A DNA stretch of 64,000 bases from Areca catechu (Eukaryota > Streptophyta > Magnoliopsida > Arecales > Arecaceae). Below, in pieces: positions 12,583-22,848 of the stretch (the first letter of the stretch is position 1; every line of letters begins with the position of its first letter). The notes beneath the pieces were generated by a model that was not told where the DNA came from, ran no database searches, and saw only the letters and a program-made list of their open reading frames with translations. Made by a program: the position numbers and the translations under genes. The stretch is from positions 33,045,501 through 33,109,500 of the forward strand of contig CM038043.1 in NCBI GenBank assembly GCA_021397845.1. Direction: 5' to 3'.

Positions 12583-13320
12583 TCAGCTTCGGATATGCCC
12601 GGGATTCCCGCCGAAGTGATTACTCATCGGTTGGAGGTAATCCCTGGGTACAAGCCGGTGCGACAGAAGAAGAGGAGCTTCGTCCCCGAAAGACAGCAAG
12701 CTGTTGATGAAGAGGTTGGCAAGCTCCTCAAGGCAGGGTTCATCAGAGAGGCCCGCTACCCCGAGTGGCTGGCCAATGTGGTAATGGTGAAGAAAGCTAG
12801 CGGCAAGTGGAGGATCTGCATCGACTATACAGACCTCAACAAGGCTTGCCTAAAAGATATCTTCCCTCTTCCAAAGATTGATCAACTGGTCGACGCTACC
12901 GCCAGCCACCAGTTGCTGAGCTTTATGGATGCCTTCTCTGGCTATAACCAGATCAGAATGGATCCGTAGGATGAGGAGAAGACGGCATTCGTCACTGACA
13001 AAGGTCTCTACTGCTACAAGATGATGCCGTTCGGCTTCAAGAACGCCGGAGCAACATTTCAAAGACTCATCAATAAGGTGTTTGAAAAGCAACTGGGAAG
13101 GAATATGGAGGCTTATGTTGACGACATGATCGTCAAGAGTCTCCACCGGAGAGACCACATCCATGACTTGGAGGAGTCATTCAGCGCTCTCCGGCGCTAC
13201 AAAATGAAGTTAAACTCGGCGAAGTGCACCTTCGGGGTCACGTCGGGTAAATTCCTGTGCTTCCTTGTCACCAAACGAGGGATTGAGGCCAACCCCAGAA
13301 GATCCAGGCCTTGAAGGATA
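12583..13320 (+). pseudogene. pol: El1 reverse transcriptase
   Basis: Translates to RT blocks: YPEWLANVVMVKKASGKWR, RICIDYTDLNKAC, FPLPKIDQLVDA, FMDAFSGYNQIRM, MMPFGFKNAGATFQRLINKV and the active-site AYVDDMIVKS (13110-13140). It would copy element RNA into cDNA. A TAG at 12967 interrupts the palm, and a frameshift near 13300 separates it from RNase H. It follows protease with no intergenic gap, as expected of a polyprotein. Confidence 0.9.
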
Positions 13321-14453
13321 TGCGACATCCCTCCTGTAAAAAGAAAGTCCAACAATTGACAGGGAGGATTGCCTCCCTAAGCAGATTTATCTCTCGGTCC
13401 GCCAAGAAATGTCTTCCGTTCTTCAAGGTACTTCGACAATCAAAGGGCTTCGAATGGTCCGAAAACTGTCGCGCTGTCTTTGAGGAATTGAAGAAGTATT
13501 TGGAGACCCCGCCATTGCTCTCCAAACCAAAAGAAGGCGAGGTCCTCTACCTGTACCTCTCTACTTTAGACGAAGCGGTGAGCTCGGTTCTTGTCCAAAA
13601 GGAGGAAGACGGGTCCCACAAGCCGATCTACTACATCAGCAAGATCCTGCATGACGCAGAAACACGGTATGCAAGGATGTAAAAACTGATCTACTCTTTA
13701 GTGATTGCAACAAAGCGACTACGGCCATATTTCCAGGCCCACGCTATTGTGGTGCTGACTGATCAACCTCTTAAGGCCATTCTCCAATCTCCGAACACTT
13801 CTGGAAGGATAGCCAAGTGGACTGTGAAGCTAAGCGAACTTGACATTAGCTTCCAACCCCGAGCAGCTATGAAAGTCCAAGTGCTCTCCGATTTTCTGGC
13901 CGAGTGCACCTGGAAGTCCGAAGATGAAGTCTCTTCGGATGAAGAAGAAGCCCCGAAGGAGATGAGGTCCGTTTGGGTACTTCATGTGGACGGAGCTTCC
14001 AATGCTACCGAGTGCGGGGTTGGACTCATGTTGGCCGAACCTGACGGCCAGATTTTAGAGTATGCACTCCGTTTCTCCTTCCACACCTCCAATAATCAGG
14101 CCGAATATGAGGCCCTACTCGCCGAACTTCGGATCGCCAAAGATCTGGGAGTCTGGCAATTCCGAGCCTTCTCCGACTCTCAACTGGTTGTGAATCAAGT
14201 TAATGGAGAGTACGCAGCCAAAGAACCAACCATGGTGCAATACCTGGAGAAGGTTCAGGCCTTATCCTCTCAACTAGAACATTTTGAAATTATTCATGTT
14301 CCCCGATCAGAGAACTCCCGGGCAGATGCACTGTCTCGACTGGCAACTACAGCACCGGAGTCTCTCGGGCGCATCTTTGTTGAACATCTTAAAACTCCAA
14401 GCATTGCCAAAGAGGCTGCAGAGGTGCGCCAGATTGATGCTGAGCCAAGCTAG
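13311..14453 (+). pseudogene. pol: El1 RNase H plus second archaeal-type RNase H
   Basis: The first part (13311-13682, continuing at 13701) is the connection region and RNase H that follow RT. Phrases include FEELKKYLETPPLLSKP, KPIYYISKILHDAETRYA and RLRPYFQAHAIVVLTDQPL. A stop at 13679 splits it. The second part, about 13970-14340, is a separate RNase H fold: VLHVDGASNATECGVGLML, SNNQAEYEALLAELRIAKD, FSDSQLVVNQVNGEY and HVPRSENSRADALSRLA, with the D, E, D and D residues expected. This duplicate domain marks the Tat lineage. A stop at 14451 precedes integrase. Confidence 0.9.
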
Positions 14454-15683
14454 ATGGATCCCATCATCAGATTCTTGAATGAAGGAAAACTGCCCGAAGA
14501 TAAAGTAGAAGTCAAGAAGATCCGCTGGATGGCATCTCAGTACGTCATCTTAGACGGAACCCTCTACAAGAGATCGTTCTCTCAACCACTATTGAAATGC
14601 CTCGGACCCACCGATGCAGATTATGCATTGAGAGAGGTCCACGAGGGCATATGCGGTGATCACTTGGGAGGCAGATCTCTAGCATACAAGATTATTCGAC
14701 AAGGATATTACTGACCCTCCATCCAGAAGGACTTAGCTGATTTCGTGCAGAAGTACGACCAATGCCAGAAGTATGCCAATGTGCAGAGACAACCTGCGAG
14801 TCACCTGACTCAGTTGGCAGCTCCATGGCCCTTTGCCCAGTGGGGGATGGACATTCTTGGCCCATTCCCACCAGCATCAGGGCAAAGGAAGTTTCTCCTA
14901 GTGGCCATCGACTACTTCATGAAATGGATGGAAGCCGAACCATTGGCCCAAATCACAGAGGGCAAGGTGGAGGGTTTTGTGAAAAACTCCATCATCTTCA
15001 GGTTCGGTATCCCACACGTCATCATCACAGACAACATGAGACAATTCGACAATCCGAAGTTTAAGGACTTCTATGCTCGGTACCATATCCAGCATCGGCT
15101 AACATCCGTTGCACATCCACAGTCCAACGGAGAAGCCGAAGTCACCAACCGGACCATCCTCCATGGTCTAAAGACAATGTTGAACGCCGCCAAAGGGCTT
15201 TGGGCCGAAGAACTGACATCTATTCTTTGGACGTACCGAACTACCCCAAGAATAGCCACCGACGAATCTTTGTTCAACCTAGCCTATGGTACCGAAGCCG
15301 TGCTACCTATCGAAGTCTCCCTACAGTCCCTGAGAATTGACAACTATGAAGAGCCTGAGAATTCCAATCGCAGAAGGATCGATCTGGATCTGCTATCAAG
15401 CACCAGACTACAGGCCCAGATAAGAATGGTGGCATACCAGTAAAAGGTCGCCAAGTACTACAATGCAAGGGTAAAGGAGCAAACCTTTCGCATGGGAGAC
15501 ATGGTATTGCGAAGAGCAGAAGTGTCCAGGCCAACGGAACAGGGTAAACTCTCTTCTAACTGGGAAGGCCCATATCAAGTCGAAGAAGTCATTCGACCAG
15601 GGACATATCGACTCAAGACCCAGGAGGGGAAGACCCTATCTCGGCCATGAAATGTACAAAACCTTCGCAAATACTATCAATGA
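14454..15683 (+). pseudogene. pol: El1 integrase
   Basis: The zinc-binding N-terminus is readable (HEGICGDHLGGRSL, then CQKYANVQR; H-H-C-C), then the catalytic core with D in WGMDILGPFPPASGQ, D in HVIITDNMRQFDN and E in SNGEAEVTNRTI, then LAYGTEAVLPIEV and a C-terminal MVLRRAEV, WEGPYQVEEVIRPGTYRL ending at TGA 15681. It would insert cDNA into the host genome. Stops at 14712, at 15441 and near 15648 break the frame; the first and third are TGA codons where tryptophan is expected. There is no chromodomain, as usual for Tat. Confidence 0.9.
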
Positions 15684-16367
15684 AAAAGTTCCAAAAAACT
15701 CCTGTGCAAAGCTCCTCAACCCTACTCAACTCAGAATGGCTAGTTGCATCGACTGAACGATAACAGCCCAAATGACCCGATCTGAAAAATCGGTCAACTA
15801 CGCAAAGGAGAGTCTGATCCACTCATCTTATCGGTATGCCCAACGAGCGCAATGGATGGCCTAACCAGGCCACCAAAAAGATCAAAGGCGCAGGGATGGT
15901 TTTCGTAACCTACCCTACGGTGAATCCGAACACGCGCCGAGGCGGGCCTGAACAACCTACCTTAATCACAATAGAAAGTGCACAGGGATGGTTTTCGTAA
16001 CCTACCCTATGTTAAATCCGAACACGTGCCTAAAAGGAACATTGTCGTCCTCTCTGTCAACAACAAACACTCTCAGAATGATCCAACGGACCCTACTTCT
16101 TCCTTACAAACTATAAGTGGTTTATAGAGTCTACATTATGGACAAATCGTGATGCAACACATCGCAGAAAATACACAGGAAGAGATAACAGAAAAGATCT
16201 TTCATTTCTTTCAATTTTTCTTACATAAAGAAAAGAAAGAAAAAGAAAAAAAGAAACTCTCCTATAAAGAGAGTAAGAAATAGAAAAGAGAAAAACTCTC
16301 TAAAAGAGAGATACAAAAAAAAAAAAAGAGCAGCAGCAGCAGCAACAGCAGGTTGGAAAATTTTGCA
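15684..16367 (+). repeat. El1 post-pol spacer with 92-bp direct repeat
   Basis: No gene. CAGGGATGGTTTTCGTAACC begins at 15891 and again at 15983, giving two copies with a 92-bp period. An AG-rich stretch (16220-16330) and a CAG run (16330-16350) follow. The spacer separates the convergent 3' ends of pol and antisense gene B. Confidence 0.75.
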
Positions 16368-16866
16368 TTAACTCCCCGACGGGTTTTTTCCGTACCATCG
16401 GGGAGAGACCAGATAGGATGACGAAGGGCTCCTGAGGTTCCCGTCCGAACTCGAGTCCGACCCCTCGTCGGAGTCAGAATCGAATTCGTGACCGGGGAAT
16501 GGAACGGAGGGTTTGATATTATCCAAGCCCTTCAGGTCATAAAACCTAGAGGCTTTCCTCCAACACTCCCGAAACCCCTGGTGGAAGAAGTCCAGGGCCA
16601 CCCCGGTGACCTCATCCTTGAATGAGGCAGAAGTTCTAAAGCTTGCGACGGCCTCCGCCACCTCCTCCGCCGCCGTGGTCACCGCCGTGACTTGGGCCCA
16701 GGCCTCCCTCAACTGAGCCTCCAGAAGGCGGACCTTTTTCTCGAGACGGTCAACCAAGGCTCCTCCTCTTCGCCGACGGGCCCAGATGGCCCCGGACTTC
16801 GCCTCCTCTCGAGGTCAATAGCCCTCCTCTTCGCTGCACGACGAAGCTCGGAAGTACTGAACCTCA
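16368..16866 (-). pseudogene. El1 antisense gene B (short coiled-coil protein)
   Basis: Encoded opposite to pol. The ATG at 16866 opens MRFSTSELRRAAKRRAIDLE, which resembles the start of El2 gene B (MKPDSERLHQALKKR). A one-base frame change near 16770 leads into 16757-16368: a heptad-rich stretch (DRLEKKVRLLEAQLREAW), then ASFRTSASFKDEVTGVALDF, HQGFRECWRK and an acidic Asp/Ser tail. The SASFKDEV...HQGFRE part matches the C-terminal region of antisense gene A (SSQFQTKIDEASLYAYQHGF), so B looks like a shortened paralogue of A. About 165 residues. Function unknown. A TATA box lies 62 bp upstream. Extra ORFs antisense to pol are known in Tat elements. Confidence 0.65.
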
Positions 16867-16927
16867 TGGCTGATAGAAGGAAGACACCAATAAAAATGAT
16901 GGCCTTCGGCAGCAGGGGGCAGGGTCC

Positions 16928-17203
16928 TATTTATAGAAACCCTGCGCCCACAATCGACTGCGGGGAGGCGCGTCCCACGTCCTTCCCGACCAATTGAGAA
17001 GGCGCCACGTGTCTGGGTGATGCTTCGAGAACCAGAAAGTCTCTCGGAAGCCATCTCCAGAACCGCAACCGCCATCGCTTCGAATTCGGAGAAATCCGCA
17101 TCATGAGACGGCATCATTAATTATCTCTTTTTGGGAAAAAGAGGCCCGGCGGCTCATAAGGCGCAAAAGATCGCGACTGTACAAATTTTGACATGCCACG
17201 TGG
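16928..17203 (-). promoter_or_regulatory. Promoter-like region of El1 antisense gene B
   Basis: On the minus strand: a palindromic CCACGTGG G-box at 17203-17196, a second CACGTG at 17011-17006, and TATAAATA at 16935-16928, 62 bp before the ATG at 16866. Spacing suits a short 5' leader. The arrangement is seen; promoter activity is inferred. Confidence 0.55.
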
Positions 17204-17613
17204 ACAACGGTGATCCTAATCAAATCTTCCTAATTATTGATTGGCGGGGAGATGACTCCTGCCTGCCCCAATGGACAAGCTAATCGTCTGAAGGAAGACA
17301 ACGCAACGGAGTTCTGGTCCATTCAAGAGTTCGTCCTTACCGACTGAACGGCCTTCGGCCACGATTATTCGATTAAACAAAAAGAGAACGGTAAAACTGG
17401 CTCCTATCAACTAGATGGCCTTCGAAGGCTATCGTTAGACTAGGCCAAAGGAGAAATGATAGAACCGTTTCAGGCTACACATGAATACATGAGGCACAAC
17501 AATGCATATGCAAAGAAAGGAGAATTCATTCCAAAATCTGGAAAAATTGCAATACAAAGTTCATTGGCAATACAAGTAAAAAAAAGAAGAAAATACATTC
17601 GGAGTGATCCATG
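17204..17613. other. Spacer between antisense genes A and B
   Basis: No credible gene. Short frames around 17456-17674 overlap the 3' end of gene A and look incidental. Confidence 0.5.
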
Positions 17614-19807
17614 TCACTCAACATCAACAGGAGAGGGCTCCACACCACAAGACTGGAGCAACCTATCAACTTGATCGGAGAAGGTCTCATCAATCTGGGC
17701 CGGGACGGGAGAACTTTCAACCTGGACTCCTCTAGCCTGAGTCACCTCCTGGGCCGAGATCACAGCCGGGATCACCTCCGGGTTTTTGACTAGGGTAGCA
17801 GCCTCCTCCGCCGGACATGGTGACTCCTCGACCTCCCCTGCGGCTTCGGCCTCCTTCCTCTCCAATTATGTTGAAGGAGGGGATCTTCGAAAGGTCAAGG
17901 TGAGGGAGGATCTCCTTCACCTTGGAAAGCCCATCATTGAAGCCGTGCTGGTAGGCATACAATGATGCTTCATCAATTTTTGTCTGAAATTGCGAAGACA
18001 TTTTGAAGTCAGCCACGGCATTGTCCATCTGCTTCCTCAAAGCTTCGGACTCCCTCTTGGCAGCTTCGGCCTCCCTCTTGGCAGCTTCGGATTCTAGGAT
18101 CGCCTCTTCGGCCCTCCTAGAAGCCTCCTCCGCCACCTTGGACAGGCTCTCCATCCTCTCCTGGTTCTTCCTGGCAATCCGCTCCAGGGATTCAACTTGC
18201 CTCCTGCTCTTGTTCCACCCTGTCTCTTGTTCCGCTATCCTCGAGTGGGCACTTTTCAGTTCGCCCTTCAAGTCGCGAACTTCATCAGTCACCCGGACAA
18301 GATGGTCCTCCATGAATTGCTTCAGCTCCTTGGCTACTTCCCTGGCAGCCCTAGCAATCTGAAGCTCCTCCTTGAGGTCGTAGATGAGGCTATCTACGTT
18401 CCCCAGGCCTTCCTCCATGAAGGTGAAGTCATAGACCAACTATATCAAAAAAGAAGAATCGAGGGTCAAATAACTCTCAAGGCAAAGGAGGCGGTGATAG
18501 TCATACCTGTTGCAGGGCGGCGAAGCCAGAATTGGATACTTTGTGAAAGCTCTGATTCCGGAGAATTGCCAGGTTGCGGGGCTGTATCGTACCCTTCAAT
18601 GCCTGTCTGGCCTCCTCCGGAACCAGCAGCTCTCCCACAGGCAGGAGCTCTGAAGGGTTCGTCGGGCGACCTCCGGATGAAGAAGCTCCGCAGACGGACT
18701 CTCCTTCGACTTGCCGCGCCTTGCCCCTATCAGCGGCAAAGGGGCAAACCTGTGGCACATCCACTCCTTGAGGCGAATCCCCCGTTGTGTCAACTGGAGA
18801 GGCGACCGCCGCTGGAGTCTCGATTGGGCAGGACCTCACTGGAACCTCTTCCGCGGTCGCTGCATTTTTCCCCGAGATGCCTCGGGAAGACGAAGCGCTT
18901 TAGTCCCTTTCGGGACCATCTCTCCGAGCTTTCTTCCGAGCTGCAGACCTGGTGGAACGGGCCTGTGCCACCCTCCTCTCCGAAGTCTGGCAAAGCCAGC
19001 TCAAATTGCGCTTCATCCCACCACCTGCAGGCAAAGGGGATCACCTCAGTTAAATGAGCTACAATGAAACCTAAAGAAGAAGTGCAGAAATTTTCACTGC
19101 TATACCTAGTGAGGGGAATTTACTGATTCCTGCTCGATGGAGGTTCCTCTCCTCCAACAACTCCCGGATATAAGCAACTTCCGAGTTGGTCAGAAGATCA
19201 TAATCTGACTGATCGGCCGCCAAGACTTTCTTTCCATCATTGGCGGTCAGGCGAGGCTTCTTCCACTCAGTGTCGAAGCCCCATGGGTCGAAGGACAACC
19301 AAATACAAAGACAGGTTTCCACCCGTGGATGGCGCTGGACATATCCTTAATCACCCTGCGGCCCGATCTGGGACCGATCACCCACCATCCGTTGCTGTGG
19401 AAGTCCTTGAGGATGAAAAGGGATGAGAACAAGTTGGTCCTAGGCTCTACATTGGCGACGCTGCACATAACCAAGAACCCATAGATGTTCCTGATGCTGT
19501 TTGGGGTTAACTGCGCTGGCACCACTTGGTACAAGCAAAAAATCTTAACAAAAAAGGGGTGCAGGGGAAACCGAAGACCAACCTTCAGGTGATCTTTGTA
19601 TACAGCTAGGCACCCAGGGGGAGCTTCGTTCGCCCGCTCCTCGGGCGCAGGGAGGACGAAGGGAAATTCCTCAGGAATGCGGTAGCATTCTTAAAGAAGG
19701 ATTGCCTTGATCTGAGAAACCGAGCTGGGGACCGACTCCGGACCTACTATATCTTCGGCCCCCGAGGGCCTAACCTGCTTTCCCTGACTCTCTACGGTCT
19801 CCTCCAT
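17614..19807 (-). pseudogene. El1 antisense gene A (Transposase_28-like, coiled coil, three exons)
   Basis: The ATG at 19807 opens exon 1. After a premature TAA it shows LAVYKDHLKVGLRFPLHPFF, VVPAQLTPNSIRNIYGF, GWWVIGPRSGRR and AIHGWKP, matching the plant 'putative gypsy type transposon' (Transposase_28) pattern. A frameshift near 19320 leads to RLTANDGKKVL. Intron 1 is 19105-19025 (GT...CTGCAG); intron 2 is 18506-18440 (GT...TATAG). Exon 2 has a basic, NLS-like RSTRSAARKKARRD and, before intron 2, EEARQALKGTIQPRNLAIL. Exon 3 (from 18439) is a long charged coiled coil, then QFQTKIDEASLYAYQHGFND and a C-terminus that shifts frame near 17865. Role unknown; NLS plus coiled coil suggest a nuclear oligomer (inference). 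El2 carries the same gene. Confidence 0.72.
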
Positions 19808-20316
19808 GACAAAGGAATGAAGTAAAGGGGTGGAAAAAGGATTCTACCTGAAGAATAGACTGGTACTCCAGAACGGTTTGGGCGGAGAATGAGACGAGGT
19901 TGAAGAAGCTTCTTTGCCCAGACCTTCACTCTTCCCCAAAAGAAAAGTAAGAGTTGGGTCTCTGGATCCCCGCAGAGGGTTAATTTGACTCAAGGTTATC
20001 CTAGGAGGTAACCCACTTACGACTGACCGCTAGGATAAGATCTATCCTTCATCCAACGGGCGGAGAACAGTCACCACAACTATCCAAATCCCAACCAAAA
20101 GATTGCCTCAACCACTGTGCAATAGGACGAGGAGAGATAGCCTCAGGACCACCTACTTTTCCCCAATCAGGGAATGGCATCTGTCCATCTGATTCTCAGA
20201 TCGTGATGGGCAGCCCAATAGAGGTCCCGTAATCATTTACTGCGCCGTCTCTCAGGAAGAAAGCAACAAGGCAATAATACTATCACTTCTCAAGGCAGAT
20301 ATTCGCTTCGATAACT
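19808..20316. other. El1 region upstream of antisense gene A
   Basis: No ORF. It should hold the gene A promoter, but I saw no convincing TATA box. It also forms the element 3' untranslated region ahead of the polypurine tract. Confidence 0.5.
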
Positions 20317-20332
20317 GAGAGTAGGGGGCAAC
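20317..20332 (+). other. El1 polypurine tract
   Basis: GAGAGTAGGGGGCAAC directly abuts the 3' LTR, the expected place to prime plus-strand DNA. Confidence 0.85.
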
Positions 20333-21094
20333 TATTGGGATATCCTGGTTCAGCTACGAACCAGGCTCCGGTTCGACTTATCGAAGCCCCGGTTCTTCGG
20401 ACTACGGACTTCGAACTAAGCGAAGGCCAACTGTAAGCAACTCAAGGCTTCATACCGAACTACAACATCCAAAGGCCAGTCCTTCGGGTAGCACCTTCGG
20501 TCCCGGCCGAAGTCTGAACTACTCATCGACTATCGAAGACACGAACTTCGGCCCCCGCCGTAGACATGATCTCCGACCTCGGGAAAATATCAAGCCTTCG
20601 GCCCACGCAAGGGGAAACCCGAAGCTTGAACCACAATTTGTTTTAAAAATGAAACTGTAACCAACGGTTACAATCGACACTCATCATGCCATGATCATGG
20701 CATGCAATTCCTGCAGCCACGCCTCCGATATGGCCGGAACCGCTCATTGACAACCCACGATCAACTATCATGGGAGTGAACGGCTTCCCATGATCTCCGA
20801 AAAAAGAGCGGGCCACAGATTGGAGGCCATCTTTTAAATATGGGTAAGGAGGATGGCTCGAGAGGTACGCGTGAATAATCTCGCACATACACATTTCTAA
20901 TCTCCAAGAGCACTTTTTCTCTTCCACTCTCGACATCTTTTCCATTCTGTGGCTAGAATCCGTCACTGACTTAGGCATCAGAGTGTCCTCCGCCGGAACA
21001 ACTCCGGGCAAGGAACCTGTTTTGCAAGTGAACTAGGGAGCGGTCCTGCGATGCAGCGGCTCCGACCGGCCGATCCAGGGACTCCACGCCAACA
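20333..21094 (+). repeat. El1 3' LTR (762 bp)
   Basis: Starts TATTGGGATATCC (TG changed to TA) and ends CACGCCAACA, followed by GATCC. It differs from the 5' LTR at about 50 sites, mostly C/T and G/A transitions. Confidence 0.93.
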
Positions 21095-21387
21095 GATCCT
21101 CATATATTTCATTGTACTCCTCTCAAATGGTTATCTATGAAAAACAGACCACCAACGCTGCCATGCAAACTTTGCATAAGAAAAACAGAGTCAAAGGAGG
21201 TTTCATCATCATTGCCTCGAGAAAAGAGAGAGCAAGACAGATAAGAATGCATTCAAACATAATGTCTAAAATAAGATAACGGGGAGACTAGTTCCCTATT
21301 GAGATTTGCTATGGCATTATTTCCAAAATAGCATTGTCCGTCAATAGGTAAAAAAGCTTGTATATTGAAAAAGAGGGAATTTCGTAT
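21095..21387. repeat. Tandem unit copy A, part 2 (between El1 and El2)
   Basis: Continues the unit after El1: GTACTCCTCTCAAATGGTTA, CATCATCATTGCCTCGAGAA, ATGTCTAAAATAAGATAACG and GAGGGAATTTCGTAT. It stops at CGTAT (21383-21387), the El2 target site, and resumes at 42730. Confidence 0.92.
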
Positions 21388-22290
21388 TGTTGTATCCAAA
21401 TGGACGTGACGTCCAAGATTCGATAAAATTACTTGAAAATGGCTTCGTCATGCGAATATGTCCCTTCTTCTTCATTTGATGAATGCTCTCATTCAATGAG
21501 ATGATCGCCGGCTAAACCTGCAAGCAAATCCACTCACCGAAGAGGTTCTGGTGAAGGACACTCTAACGCTCAAGTCAGTCACAAAATCTGGACTAAACAT
21601 ATGAGATCTGAGGGAAAATTGGATTAAAGGTTGCAAGAATTCCTGCTGCCAGAACCCACTTACCTCCCGGAAACTCCTTACTCATCGATATTTATAGGAT
21701 ACGATCCTAACCGAATTCAATTAAGCAAACTGTAAATGATTAGTTCGTTAATGGACCATCACGTGCACAGAACATTCGTCATCAATTAAGTTGGTCAAAG
21801 AGTACAGACGATATGGACTATATCACATTGGTCAATATAACATTATGGTTGACTCATTAAGTCAGTCTTAAATATCAATCGGTCGTGCACCTCTTGGATA
21901 TCAATCGATCTTACGCCTCTTGGATGTCGATCGGCCTTACGCCTCTTGGGAGTCGATCGGCCTTATGCATGTTGGACGTCGATCGGCTTTACGCATTTTG
22001 GACGTCGATCGGCCTTACACATCTTGGACATCGATCGGCCATACATACGCCTCTTGGGCATCGATCAGCCATGTGCCTCTTGGATGCCGATCGGCCTTAT
22101 GCCTCTTGAGCATCGATCGGCCATGCGCCTCTTGGACGTCGATCGGCCATGCGCCTCTTGGGCGTCGATCGGTCTTACGCTTCTTGGGTGCCAATCAGTT
22201 TTACGCCTCTTGGACTGATCTATCAATCGATCAACCATGTTCATTTCATTCGACCCAACACAAATAGATCAAATTTGTCATAACCCAACA
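21388..22290 (-). repeat. El2 3' LTR (left, 903 bp)
   Basis: Plus-strand ends TGTTGTATCC and CATAACCCAACA. It contains the shared U5 motif on the minus strand (21582-21554, GTGACTGACTTGAGCGTTAG) and a 13-unit minisatellite. Confidence 0.92.
21872..22213. repeat. 26-bp minisatellite in El2 left LTR, 13 units
   Basis: Consensus ACGTCGATCGGCCTTACGCC plus TCTTGG. Thirteen units, one with a 4-bp insertion (22046-22075 region). Because 26 is not a multiple of 3, all frames stay open, giving overlapping false ORFs. Confidence 0.95.
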
Positions 22291-22306
22291 CTAGTCCCCC
22301 CATCTT
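22291..22306 (-). other. El2 polypurine tract
   Basis: Minus strand AAGATGGGGGGACTAG abuts the 3' LTR. Confidence 0.85.
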
Positions 22307-22848
22307 CTGAATTCATTAAATAAATGTCAAAAGCTGTCAGAAAAAAGAAAATACAATATATTTGTATCTCCTACTTTTCCTTTCCTCTTTTTTTTTTAAT
22401 GCCCATGTTCTCGAACAAAGCATCTTAATGACATGTCGATCTCTCATTGGGAAAGCGATTACAAAACTGACAGTCGTATCATAGCCGGCTGTCATCATTA
22501 CCAATTTTGAAGTTCACAAAAGCAAAAATATCACTATCATAGAATAAATGCAAGTGTCGTATCATAAATATATCTGGCGTTGGATCATGAATGGTCACTT
22601 TGGTTTCCTGAAAAATCATATTTTTCATCGGATATCAAGGATAGATGGCACAATCAGAATTAGTCTCGCCATTCGAGGAAGAAATCTTAACCGTCGTATG
22701 CCACTATATAAGCATCATCTCCTCCAAACAAATAGGTTTTCTTTCATCTCAGTTTTTCATCCTTTAGGAGCAGAGCTTTCCTCAGGTCGACTTCTCTTTC
22801 TCTTTCCCTTCTGATACAAGTTAATTTTCCTTTCCTCCTACTTTCTTC
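22307..22848 (+). promoter_or_regulatory. Upstream region of El2 antisense gene A with TATA box
   Basis: No ORF of note. TATATAAG at 22705-22712 lies about 144 bp before the ATG at 22849, followed by a pyrimidine-rich leader. Promoter function is inferred. Confidence 0.5.

Larger units (their letters stand above)
9451..21094 (+). mobile_element. El1: Tat-lineage Ty3/gypsy LTR retrotransposon
   Basis: Complete 11.6-kb element flanked by the 5-bp target duplication GATCC (9446-9450 and 21095-21099). Removing it joins the tandem unit exactly as in intact copies. Order: LTR, primer-binding site, gag, protease, reverse transcriptase, RNase H, second (archaeal-type) RNase H, integrase, two antisense genes, polypurine tract, LTR. 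The second RNase H places it in the Tat group. The LTRs differ at roughly 50 of 760 positions by hand count (about 93% identity). Pol has several nonsense codons and at least one frameshift, so the copy is not autonomous. Confidence 0.93.

Noticed and set aside
18003..19067. Plus-strand ORFs of 119-286 codons in El1
   Set aside because: They are shadows of antisense gene A, whose frame is supported by El2 homology and intron positions.
21872..22213. CRISPR-like array of regular repeats
   Set aside because: Units are contiguous with no unique spacers, lie inside an LTR, and the genome is a plant's.
21885..22267. Overlapping ORFs rich in DRPYASW-type repeats (also 42370-42706)
   Set aside because: A 26-bp repeat without stops keeps all frames open; the region is an LTR minisatellite.
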